64,000 nucleotides of DNA from Archangiaceae bacterium. GTDB taxonomy: Bacteria > Myxococcota > Myxococcia > Myxococcales > Myxococcaceae. The stretch lies in NCBI GenBank assembly GCA_016714225.1, contig JADJNS010000036.1, positions 20,694 to 84,693 on the forward strand. Reading direction: 5' to 3'. The notes under the pieces are model-generated. The model did no database searches and was not told the origin of the DNA. It saw nothing but the letters and a program-made list of their open reading frames with translations. This document shows positions 45,364 to 53,268 of this stretch, in pieces; positions within the stretch are counted from its first letter, which is position 1; each line of letters begins with the position of its first letter. Made by a program: the position numbers and the translations under genes.

Positions 45364-46143
45364 CTAGGCGGCGCGCATCTGCGTCGACTGCAGCGGGCAG
45401 CCCACGCACGGCTCTTTGCGCCCGGCCAGCACCTCGTGGCACTTCTTGCCCACGATGTCTTGAATGCGCATGCCGGCGCGGCGCGCGTACTCGAGGTTGG
45501 CGCGCTTGATGACGTAGCCCTCTTGCAGCGAGATGGGGTCGCGAATCGCGTCGAAGGTGCGCTCCCACTCTTCCTTGGCGCGGGCGATCTGCGAGGTGCG
45601 CTCGGCGACGCGCCGCTCGAGCTCGCTGTTGCTGCGCTTCTGCAGGGCGTGCAGGCGGGCGTGCTGCACCGCCGCGCCCACGAAGGGGCCGAGCTCTTCG
45701 AGCAGGGCCAGGTCGGCCTCGGTGAAGGCCGGCCGGGTGGGCCCGCGCACCGCTTCGAGCACGCCCACCAGCTCTTCGGCCACCACCAGCGGCACCGCCA
45801 CCAGCGACGAGGTCTGAAAGCCCGAGCGCACGTCGAACGAGCGGTCGATGAGGTGGCAGTCGCGGGCGTCGGCCCGCAAGAGGCTCACCCGGGTCGCGGC
45901 CACGCGGCCGGCGATGCCCTCGCCCTCGTCGAGCTCGCACTCTTTGAGCGCCACGCTGGCGCTGCCGCTCACCGCTTCGAACATCAGCTTGCGGCGATGC
46001 GGGTCGTACACGAACACCGTCGCGCCATCGGCCTCGAGCAGCTCGCTCACGCCGTCGGCGGCCACGCGTTTGACGCCGGGCAGACCCATCTCCGCAGCGA
46101 GCGTCGCTGCGAAGCGCAGGCGCTGATCGAGGGTGGCCGTCAC
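45364..46143 (-). CDS. histidine kinase, N-terminal part (GAF-PAS), ends at in-frame TAG
   Basis: A 259-aa stretch. A GAF domain (about 15-165, VSELLEADGATVFVYDPHRR, SSLVAVPLVVAEELVGVLEA) and a coiled linker (RSNSELERRVAERTSQIARA) precede the first half of a PAS domain with CHEVLAGRKEPCVGCPLQ. It is cut by TAG at 45366-45364 in the middle of the PAS domain, and the frame continues as IPVKGHRLQASAF into the C-terminal part. A single base change would restore one kinase. No membrane segment, so the sensor is cytosolic. Confidence 0.75.
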   Translation of the reverse strand: MTATLDQRLRFAATLAAEMGLPGVKRVAADGVSELLEADGATVFVYDPHRRKLMFEAVSGSASVALKECELDEGEGIAGRVAATRVSLLRADARDCHLIDRSFDVRSGFQTSSLVAVPLVVAEELVGVLEAVRGPTRPAFTEADLALLEELGPFVGAAVQHARLHALQKRSNSELERRVAERTSQIARAKEEWERTFDAIRDPISLQEGYVIKRANLEYARRAGMRIQDIVGKKCHEVLAGRKEPCVGCPLQSTQMRAA

Positions 46144-46151
46144 GGGTGCCC

Positions 46152-46685
46152 TCAGGTCGCGTCGATCAAAATCGCACCGGTCTCGTCGCGCATCACGGTG
46201 GTGATGCCGGGGTTGTCGCGCTCGAGCTTGTCGATCAGCCCCTGCTGGCGGCGCACCAGGGTGAGCAGGCGGCGATTCTCACGCACCAGGTCGAGCTGCT
46301 CGAACGCCATCCACAGCGTGACCTTGAGCTCGAGGTCGTCCCACGGCTTGGTGACGAAGCGGTACACCTCGCCCTCGTTGATGGCCTTGATGACCATCTG
46401 GGTCTCGGGCTGGCCGGTGAGCATCAGCCGCATCATGTCGGGGTAGCGGTCGCGGCAGATCTTGGTGAACTCGGTGCCGGTCATGCCCGGCATCAGGTGG
46501 TCAGAGATGAGCAGGTCGAAGGTCTCGGTCTTGAGCCGCACCAGCGCCTCTTTGGGGTCGTTCGAGGTGGCGATCTCGTAGCCCTCGCGCCGCAGCGACC
46601 GGCGCAGCGCCGACGTCACACCCTCTTCGTCGTCGACGACCAGAATGCGTCGGGCGGCCTGCTTGTGGGTGGTGTCGGTGGTCAT
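46152..46685 (-). CDS. receiver-domain response regulator
   Basis: A 177-aa protein. The receiver domain (about 13-130) has the acidic pocket VVDDEE, phospho-accepting Asp62 in LLISDHLMPGMTG, Thr in LMLTGQPE and Lys in RFVTKPWDD, the RpfG-like subtype. A short helical extension (LVRENRRLLTLVRRQQGLID) and a beta end follow, with no DNA-binding or HD-GYP domain. Its start overlaps the TPR gene stop (ATGA), and the kinase gene follows 8 bp later, so the three form one unit. Confidence 0.9.
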   Translation of the reverse strand: MTTDTTHKQAARRILVVDDEEGVTSALRRSLRREGYEIATSNDPKEALVRLKTETFDLLISDHLMPGMTGTEFTKICRDRYPDMMRLMLTGQPETQMVIKAINEGEVYRFVTKPWDDLELKVTLWMAFEQLDLVRENRRLLTLVRRQQGLIDKLERDNPGITTVMRDETGAILIDAT

Positions 46686-47491
46686 GGCTTGCCTTTCTCT
46701 TCGTGCTTCGCGGGTTCGATGTTCTGACGCACGGCGACCAGCTCATCGGCGAGCGCGCCGGTGGGGTGCTGCCGCAGGTACTTCTCGTAGTGGGCCAGCG
46801 CCGAGGCGATGTCGTGGTCGGCCTGCGCCATGATGCCGCGCAGCACGTTGGCGAGCGGGTGCTTGGGGTCGAGCTTGAGCGCCTGCTTCACCGAGGCGCG
46901 GGCGGCGCGATCTCGGTGCAGGTCGTAGAGCGCCAGCGCGCGGGCGGCCAGCGCGTCGACGTCTCGGGGCTCGGCGGCCAGCACCGCGTCGGCCTCGCGG
47001 AGCGCCGTCTTGGGCCGGCTCGCCCACAGCGCGCTCAGCGCGCGGCGCACCCCTTCGGCCGAGGCGCTCAGCGCGGGCAGCTCTTCGCGGCGCGCCACCG
47101 GGGCGGGGCTCGCGGCGGGCACCGCGGCCTCGACCACCGCGGCCGGCGGCGGCGTGACCACGACCGCGACCGGCGCGGGGTTGATCACGATCGCCGGCGG
47201 CGGAGCCGAAGGCATGAAGAACATGAACAGGGCAGTGATGACGACGATCGAGGCGGCGCTGCTGGCGGCGGCGCCGATCAGCGCCCAGCTCTTCACGTCG
47301 CGTCGAACCTGACCCACCAGGTGCAGGTCGGCGGCGATCTCGTCGAGCGCTTGCTGCAGGCCCTGCTCCGGCGCGTCGAGCTCGATGGTGCCTTCGACCA
47401 GCCTCAAGTTCTTTGCTGCCATGCTGGTGTCCTTGAGCAAGTCTGCGGCCTGGGTCATCTCTGCGATTTCGTGGTCGGCGCCGGGTGTCAC
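46682..47491 (-). CDS. membrane-anchored TPR protein
   Basis: A 269-aa protein read from GTG 47491; the ATG at 47422 (MAAKNLRLVEG) has a better AAGGA site and may be the true start. A cytoplasmic N-terminal region of about 70 residues precedes one membrane helix (ASSAASIVVITALFMFFM) and a Pro/Val/Ala-rich stretch. TPR-like helices follow (EADAVLAAEPRDVDALAARA, VKQALKLDPKHPLANVLRGI). Probably a scaffold in the periplasm near the cell surface. Stop overlaps the receiver gene start. Confidence 0.75.
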   Translation of the reverse strand: MTPGADHEIAEMTQAADLLKDTSMAAKNLRLVEGTIELDAPEQGLQQALDEIAADLHLVGQVRRDVKSWALIGAAASSAASIVVITALFMFFMPSAPPPAIVINPAPVAVVVTPPPAAVVEAAVPAASPAPVARREELPALSASAEGVRRALSALWASRPKTALREADAVLAAEPRDVDALAARALALYDLHRDRAARASVKQALKLDPKHPLANVLRGIMAQADHDIASALAHYEKYLRQHPTGALADELVAVRQNIEPAKHEEKGKP

Positions 47492-47521
47492 AATCGGCCC
47501 CCGGGTCAGAGCGACCCCGGA

Positions 47522-49053
47522 TCAGGCGACGTCGAGCTCGTCGTCCGGGTCGTCGTGAAGCTGGTCGTGCTGGGCGGGCGCCTCGGGCTGCGCGCCGTTG
47601 CGCTTGGGCTGCACCGAGAACTGCTTGAGCAGCCGGCGGAAGTTCGAGCGGTCGAGCCCGGCCATGTTCGCGGCGGCGGTGACGTTGCCGTTCGACTTGG
47701 CCAGCAGGCCCTTCAAGTAGCTGCGGTTGAACGCGCCCAGCGCGAGCCGCTTCGCCTGCACGTAGGGCATGCCCGAGAGGGTCATCGCGTCGCTCTCGGC
47801 GCCGCCCAGCGCGCTCTGCACGTGGGTGGGCAGGTCGTCGATGGTGATCTCCGAGCCGTGCGCCAGCACCACCGCGCGCTCGATGGTGTTCTCGAGCTCG
47901 CGCACGTTGCCCGGCCAGCGGCACGACACCAGCGCGGTGAGCGCGCGGCTGTCGATGCGGTCGACGCGCTTGCCGGCGCGGCCGGCCGAGGCCCGCAAGA
48001 AGTGGTACGCGAGCGGGGGAATGTCGCTGGGGCGGTCGCGCAGCGGCGGCACCACCAGGTTGATGACGTTGAGCCGGTAGAAGAGGTCTTCGCGGAAGCG
48101 GCCCTCGGTGATGGCCAGGCGCAGGTCGACGTTGGTCGCCGCCACCACCCGCACGTCGACCTTGATGGTGTCGGTCGAGCCGACCGGGCGCACCTCGCCG
48201 ACCTGCAGCGCGCGCAAGAGGTGAACCTGGGTCGACATCGGCATGTCGCCGATCTCGTCGAGGAACAGGGTGCCCCCGGTGGCCGCTTCGAACAGGCCGC
48301 GCTTGGTCGCCTGCGCACCGGTGAACGCGCCGCGCACGTGGCCGAACAGCTCGCTCTCGAGCAGGGTCTCGGTCATCGCCGCGCAGTTGACGGCCACGAA
48401 CGGCTTGGTGCGCCGCTCGCTCGAGTTGTGAATGGCGCGCGCCACCAGCTCTTTGCCGGTGCCGCTCTCGCCCTGCACCAGCACCGTCGACTTCGAGGGG
48501 CCGACGCGCTGCACCAGCGCGGCGATCTCCGCATGCGCGGGCTGTCGCCGATGAAGCCGACCTCGGGCGCGCGGCCCGAGACCAGCTGCTCGAGCTGGCG
48601 GTTGCGGTCGATGACCTGCTTGTGCTCCCAGGCCTTGCGCACCACGTTGACCACCCCGTTCACGTCGTCGAACGGCTTGAGCAGGTAGTCGTAGGCGCCG
48701 TTGCGAATCGAGGCCAGCGCGCTCGAGACGTCGGCGTCGCCGGTCATCATGACCACCTGCAGGTCGGGGGTGCGCGACTTGAGGTCTTTCAGCACGTCGA
48801 CGCCGCTCACGTTCGGCAGGCGCAGGTCGAGCAGCACCACGTCGGGGTGGTGCTGCTGGGCGGCGATCACCCCCTCGAGCGGCTCGCTCTCGACGATGAC
48901 CTCGTAGCCGCGGCGGGTGAACACCCGCGACAGCGACTGGCCCAGCGAGACTTCGTCGTCGATCACCAGCAGCTTGGGCCTGGCGGGCGCCGGCGTGGGA
49001 GCGGGAGTGGAGTCGGTCTTTTCGATCTTCTCGATCTTCTCGAGCGCGGTCAT
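47522..49053 (-). pseudogene. sigma-54-dependent response regulator (NtrC type), frameshifted near 48531
   Basis: Start ATG 49053 has AAGGAAG upstream. The receiver domain shows IDDE, phospho-Asp76 in VVLLDLRLPNVSG and KPFDD. The frame breaks just after GFIGDSPRM; the next frame resumes with EIAALVQRVGPSKSTVLV. One missing base aligns this perfectly with NtrC-type proteins (Met then 17 residues to VL). The AAA+ domain has GESGTGKE, the sigma-54-contacting GAFTGA, and LFLDEIGDM. The Fis-type HTH (GNVTAAANMAGLDRSNFRRL) ends the protein. It should activate sigma-54 promoters. It follows the MinD-PilZ gene by 96 bp. Confidence 0.8.
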
Positions 49054-49085
49054 GGGCAGCTTCCTTTGCAAGGGGGCTCCAGCGA

Positions 49086-49137
49086 CCCGCCAATGCGTTG
49101 GCGGGGTTGGAGAGTGAGTTCGGGGTCAGTTCTGACC
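49086..49137 (-). terminator. two stem-loops between the MinD-PilZ and sigma-54 regulator genes
   Basis: CCCGCCAA (49086-49093) pairs with TTGGCGGG (49098-49105) around TGCG, and GGTCAG (49124-49129) pairs with CTGACC (49132-49137). No T tract is present, so they may attenuate transcription or stabilise RNA rather than end it. The second stem belongs to a GGGGTCAG motif seen elsewhere. Confidence 0.45.
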
Positions 49138-49149
49138 TGGAGTCGGTGC

Positions 49150-50391
49150 TCATTGACCCGCGGCCTTTCGCGCCGGCTCGACGAACATCGAGCTGTAGAC
49201 GTTGCCCTCGCGCGCGGCCCGAATCTCGATGGGGTGGGTACGGCCATCGGAGAGCGTGAGGGTGTGACGCGCACCCACGGTCAGCTTCTCGTCCGAGGTG
49301 ATGAGCGCGCCCGACTCGGTGACGTCTTGCACGATGACGCTCTTGCCATCGAGGCTGGCCATCAGCCCGGTCTCGCGGCGGGCGGCGGTGCGGCTGTAGG
49401 CGTCGAGGTCGGCCGGCAGCGGCGCGGGCGCGGCGGGCTCGAGCGGGGCCTGCGCGGCGCGCTCTTCGGCGCGGCGGCGGGCGAGGCGAATCGCCTTGGC
49501 GTCGAGGGTGAGAATGCGGTCGCAGATGCGGCGAAAGACCAGCGCGAAGTCGGTGTCTTTCTCGTCGATCATCAGCGGCCGGCGGCGGTTCACCGAGTCG
49601 TGGGCGCGGCGCGACGAGCGCAGCTGGCCCAGCACCTCGCACTCGACCGAGAGAAAGTCGCGCACCATGCGCACGAAGGCGTGAAAGACGTTGGCGTCTT
49701 TCTCTTCGAGCACGCAGTTGCCGATGACGTAGAGCTGCCGCGCGTCGAGCGCCTCGCGCAGCGCGGCGGCGAAGAAGGGCTGCCGGGCCCGCACGTGGGC
49801 GACCAGCTGCTGCAGCTTGGCGGTCTCCATCGACAGGCGCGGGTCCTCCATCAGCTCGGCCTGCTCCTTGTTCTGCGCCAGCGACCTGAGCTCGCGGTAC
49901 ACCGCGCTCTTGGCGAAGCCGTAGGCGTTCTGCAGCGCGGTGAGCTGGGGCGTGGTCACCACCACCCGCACGTCGGCCACGTTGAACAGGTCGAGGGTGT
50001 TGAAGCTGGTGCCGGCGCCGACGTCGACCACCACCACCTGGGCGTCGAGCCCGGCGATGTGCCGCATCAGCTTCTGCTTCTGCGTGTGGGGGATGTTGGC
50101 GCTGCCCGGCGCCGCCGCCGAGCCTGCCACCAGGCTCAGGTTCGCGACCTGGGTGGGCATGCGCGCGAGGTCGAGCTGGTCGATCTCGTGGTTGAGCAGC
50201 GACTCGACGGTCAGCTTCACCTTCTCGATGCCGAGCAGCGAGTGCAGGTTCGGTGACCCCAGGTCGGCGTCGACCAGCACCGTCTGCCGGCCCGCCTGCG
50301 CCAGCGCGATGGCCAGGTTCGCCGCGACCATGCTCTTGCCCACTCCGCCCTTGCCGCCGCCGACGCCCACCACGATGGGGTTCGAGCTCAC
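49150..50391 (-). CDS. MinD/FleN-like ATPase with C-terminal PilZ domain
   Basis: A 413-aa protein. Residues 1-290 are a MinD/ParA-type ATPase with deviant Walker A GGGKGGVGKSMVAANLAIAL, VLVDADLGSPNLHSLLG and VVVDVGAGTSFNTLDLF. There is no obvious C-terminal amphipathic membrane helix. Residues about 330-405 form a PilZ-like domain with RTAAR (RxxxR) and DVTESG (DxSxxG with Thr for Ser). It probably links c-di-GMP to ATPase state. It overlaps fliA by 4 bp and precedes a sigma-54 regulator, the partner type of FleN in Pseudomonas. Confidence 0.85.
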   Translation of the reverse strand: MSSNPIVVGVGGGKGGVGKSMVAANLAIALAQAGRQTVLVDADLGSPNLHSLLGIEKVKLTVESLLNHEIDQLDLARMPTQVANLSLVAGSAAAPGSANIPHTQKQKLMRHIAGLDAQVVVVDVGAGTSFNTLDLFNVADVRVVVTTPQLTALQNAYGFAKSAVYRELRSLAQNKEQAELMEDPRLSMETAKLQQLVAHVRARQPFFAAALREALDARQLYVIGNCVLEEKDANVFHAFVRMVRDFLSVECEVLGQLRSSRRAHDSVNRRRPLMIDEKDTDFALVFRRICDRILTLDAKAIRLARRRAEERAAQAPLEPAAPAPLPADLDAYSRTAARRETGLMASLDGKSVIVQDVTESGALITSDEKLTVGARHTLTLSDGRTHPIEIRAAREGNVYSSMFVEPARKAAGQ

Positions 50392-51089
50392 GCTGCCTCC
50401 TTGAGTGACGACCGCAACGACAGCAGCGCCTCTTTGTGAATCTGGCAGATGCGCACCTCGCTCACCTCGAGCACCGAGCCGATCTCGCGGTACGTGAGCC
50501 CCTCGACGTAGTGCATCTGCAGCACCATCTGCTGCCGCTGGCTCAGCTTGCCGACCTCGGCGCTGAGCTGCTGCACCAGCTGCTTCCTCTGCAGCGTGTC
50601 TTCGGCCCCGGCCCCTTCGGCCTCGAGGGTGCGGGTCATCAGCTCGGTGAGCGGCTCGGTCGGGGTGGCCACCTGCTGCAGCGAGGCCACGTCGTCGATC
50701 GACTTGCCGGTGGCGACCGCCAGCTCTTCGGTGGTCACCTCGCGGCCGAGCTCGTGCTCGAGCTTCACCCTGGCCTTCTTCACCTTGTCGGTGTCGGCGC
50801 GCAGGCGGCGGGGCAGCGGGTCCATCGCGCGCAGCTCGTCGAGCACCGCGCCGCGAATGCGGTACTCGACGAAGGTCTCGAAGCTGACGTCGCGCGCGGG
50901 GTCGAAGCGCTGCGCGGCGGCGATGAGGCCCAGCGCGCCGGCAGAGAACAGCTCGTCGGCGCTCACCGCGCCACCGGTGCGCGCGGCGACCCGCCGGGTG
51001 ACGCGGTCGATGAGCGAGCGGTACTTCACCACCAGCGACGACTCGTCGTCGCGGCCCGCGCTCAGGTATGCAGATGACGAGCGGTGCAC
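50388..51089 (-). CDS. fliA: flagellar sigma factor FliA (sigma-28 family)
   Basis: A 233-aa FliA/WhiG-type sigma. Region 2: VVKYRSLIDRVTRRVAAR, ADELFSAGALGLIAAAQRFD, SFETFVEYRIRGAVLDELR. Region 3: ARVKLEHELGREVTTEELA. Region 4: LSQRQQMVLQMHYVEGLTYR then IGSVLEVSEVRICQIHKEAL. It directs late flagellar and chemotaxis transcription. It lies 7 bp downstream of flhG and overlaps the MinD-PilZ gene, so sigma-28 is co-produced with two MinD-type ATPases. Confidence 0.93.
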   Translation of the reverse strand: MHRSSSAYLSAGRDDESSLVVKYRSLIDRVTRRVAARTGGAVSADELFSAGALGLIAAAQRFDPARDVSFETFVEYRIRGAVLDELRAMDPLPRRLRADTDKVKKARVKLEHELGREVTTEELAVATGKSIDDVASLQQVATPTEPLTELMTRTLEAEGAGAEDTLQRKQLVQQLSAEVGKLSQRQQMVLQMHYVEGLTYREIGSVLEVSEVRICQIHKEALLSLRSSLKEAA

Positions 51090-51096
51090 GCTGGGC

Positions 51097-51993
51097 TCAC
51101 CCCGTGACCTGCGCGGGCGCGGCGGCCGGCGCGGCAGACTGCGCGTTCGAGTCTTTGAACAGGCGGCTCCAGAGCAGCTTCATGCCGCCGTCGAGGTTGA
51201 ACGGCGGGGGCTCGCTGAACAGCGCGTGCGCGGTGGCGTTGAGCGCGCGGCTGGCCGGCGAGTTGGGGAAGGAGCAGACGATGGGCGACTGCGCCATCAC
51301 CGCGCGGTGCACGTTCTCGTCGCGCGGCACCCAGCCCAGGTAGCGCAGCTTCACGTCGAGGAAGCGCGCGGCCACGTTCGACAGCTTCTGGAAGATGTCT
51401 TTCGCCTGCCCGTCGTTGGGCGAGCAGTTGACGATGACGTTGAAGAAGCGCGTGCCGGCCTGCAGCGAGAGCACCTTCACCATCGCGTAGGCGTCGGTGA
51501 GCGAGGTGGGCTCGGGGTTCACCACCAGCAGCGCCTCTTGCGTCGCGCCGATGAAGAACACCACGTTGTCGCCGATGCCCGCGCCGGTATCGACCAGCAC
51601 CAGGTCGACCGAGTCGTCGAGCTGCTCGAGCGCGGTGACCAGCTTCAGCTTCTGCGCGTCGTCGAGGCGGGTGAGCGACTGCACGCCGCTGCCGGCGGGC
51701 AGCACCTTCACGCCTTCAGGGCCGGTGGCGATGACCTCTTGAATCGGCATGCCCCACTCGAGGACGTGCCCCAGGTGGTACTGCGGCTTCATGCCGTAGA
51801 GCACCTCGACGTTGGCGAGACCCAGGTCGGCGTCGATGACCAGCGTGCGCATGCCGGCCTTCGCCGCCAGCACCGCCAGGTTCGCCGAGATGTTCGACTT
51901 GCCGACTCCGCCCTTGCCGCTGGCCACGCCGATCACGCGCAGCGGCCGCTTCCGGTTGCCCATCATCTCTCGCAGTCCGATTGCCTGGTCCAT
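51097..51993 (-). CDS. flhG: flagellar number regulator FlhG/FleN (MinD-like ATPase)
   Basis: A 298-aa protein; ATG 51993 follows an AGGAGA site. Walker A is GVASGKGGVGKSNISANLAV, then TLVIDADLGLANVEVLYG and LVLVDTGAGIGDNV. A short N-terminal extension with DQAIGLREMM before the Walker A matches the DQAxxLR motif of FlhG that stimulates the FlhF GTPase. C-terminal helix KLLWSRLFKD could bind membrane. It limits flagellar number. flhF is directly upstream (14 bp). Confidence 0.93.
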   Translation of the reverse strand: MDQAIGLREMMGNRKRPLRVIGVASGKGGVGKSNISANLAVLAAKAGMRTLVIDADLGLANVEVLYGMKPQYHLGHVLEWGMPIQEVIATGPEGVKVLPAGSGVQSLTRLDDAQKLKLVTALEQLDDSVDLVLVDTGAGIGDNVVFFIGATQEALLVVNPEPTSLTDAYAMVKVLSLQAGTRFFNVIVNCSPNDGQAKDIFQKLSNVAARFLDVKLRYLGWVPRDENVHRAVMAQSPIVCSFPNSPASRALNATAHALFSEPPPFNLDGGMKLLWSRLFKDSNAQSAAPAAAPAQVTG

Positions 51994-52007
51994 GTGTGAA
52001 TCTCCTG

Positions 52008-53225
52008 TCAGGGGTTGCGCGTCACCGGCTGAGCGCCGATGAGCAGCTCGACGAGCTCGGGAGTGCTCGGTGAGCGAATGTCTTCGGGCACCCGCTGCCC
52101 GTCGGTGACGGCGACGATCGGCCGCGAGAGCCGAAACGACGCCGAGAGAAACGCGGCGGGGCACGCGGCCTCGTCGAGCTTGGTGAGAATCAGCCGCTCG
52201 GGGGCGAGGTGGCGGTACTTCTCGACCACCGCGGCGAGATCGCGCGGGCCGGCCGCCACGCTCACCACCAGGTGCAGCTGCGCGCCCGAGATGCTGCGCA
52301 CCAGCTCGGCCTGCTTCTGCACCGCCTTGGGGTCGGGTGAGCCGGCGGTGTCGATGAGAATCAGGTCGACCCGGCTGCACTGCGAGACGATCTGCTCGAG
52401 CTCGTTGCGGTTGCGGGCCACGAAGCTGGGCACCTGCATGATGCTGCCGTAGTGGCCGAGCTGCTCGGAGGCGCCGACGCGGAAGGTGTCGACGGTGATC
52501 AGCGCGACCTTCTGCCCGTCCTTCACGGCGTGGGCGGCCAGCTTGGCCAGGGTGGTGGTCTTGCCCACGCCGGTGGGGCCGATGAGGCCGATGATGCGGC
52601 GGCGGTCGGCCAGCCACGGCGCGCGGCCGGCGAGCACCCGCTCGGCCAACACCTCGCGCAGCGCCGCCATCAGCTGCGGCGCGGTCTGCTGCTCGGCGCG
52701 CTCGACCGCCTGGGTGATGGCGTCGCGGGCCAGCTCTTCTTCCATGCCGCGGTTGAGCAGGTGCTTGAGCAGCGCCTCGGCCGCGCTGGGCAGGGCCGGG
52801 GCCGACTTCATGGTCTGCAGCTCGGCGCGCAGCTTGGCCAGCTCGTCGCGCACGCTGGCCGAGGGCTGCAGGCCGGGCGGCTCGGCGCGGGTCTCGGCGC
52901 GCGGCGGGGCGACGAAGTCTTTGCGCAGCTCTTCACGCAGCGCGGCGTGAAACTCTTCGCGGCGCTCGGCGGCCTCGGCCGCCTCGGTCTCTTGCGCGGT
53001 CGCCTTGGCGGGGGCGGCGTAGCGCGCGGCGGCGGCGGCGGCCTTGCCGGTCACCTCGGCGGCGTGGGGCAGCGCGGCGGTCACCTCGACCTCGTTCTTG
53101 CGGAACAGGCCGCCCTTGACCTCGCGGGTGCCCAGAATCACCGCGTCGGGGCCCAGCGCCAGCTTGATGGCCTCGAGGGCCTCGCGCGCGTCGGGCGCTC
53201 TGAAGGTCCGAATCATCGCGCTCAT
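52008..53225 (-). CDS. flhF: flagellar biosynthesis GTPase FlhF
   Basis: A 405-aa SRP-type GTPase. It starts MSAMIRTFRAPDAREALEAI (the FlhF basic domain), then an Ala/Glu-rich linker, then the N and G domains: P-loop GLIGPTGVGKTTTLAKLA, ITVDTFRVGASEQLGHYG, LILIDTAGSPDPK and TKLDEA. It marks the site of flagellar assembly at the membrane. It is followed by its regulator flhG and preceded by flhA, the conserved flhA-flhF-flhG order. Confidence 0.94.
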   Translation of the reverse strand: MSAMIRTFRAPDAREALEAIKLALGPDAVILGTREVKGGLFRKNEVEVTAALPHAAEVTGKAAAAAARYAAPAKATAQETEAAEAAERREEFHAALREELRKDFVAPPRAETRAEPPGLQPSASVRDELAKLRAELQTMKSAPALPSAAEALLKHLLNRGMEEELARDAITQAVERAEQQTAPQLMAALREVLAERVLAGRAPWLADRRRIIGLIGPTGVGKTTTLAKLAAHAVKDGQKVALITVDTFRVGASEQLGHYGSIMQVPSFVARNRNELEQIVSQCSRVDLILIDTAGSPDPKAVQKQAELVRSISGAQLHLVVSVAAGPRDLAAVVEKYRHLAPERLILTKLDEAACPAAFLSASFRLSRPIVAVTDGQRVPEDIRSPSTPELVELLIGAQPVTRNP

Positions 53226-53268
53226 GACGCTACCTGTTGAGCGGAGCCTGAAATGCGGAGTCGAAGGA

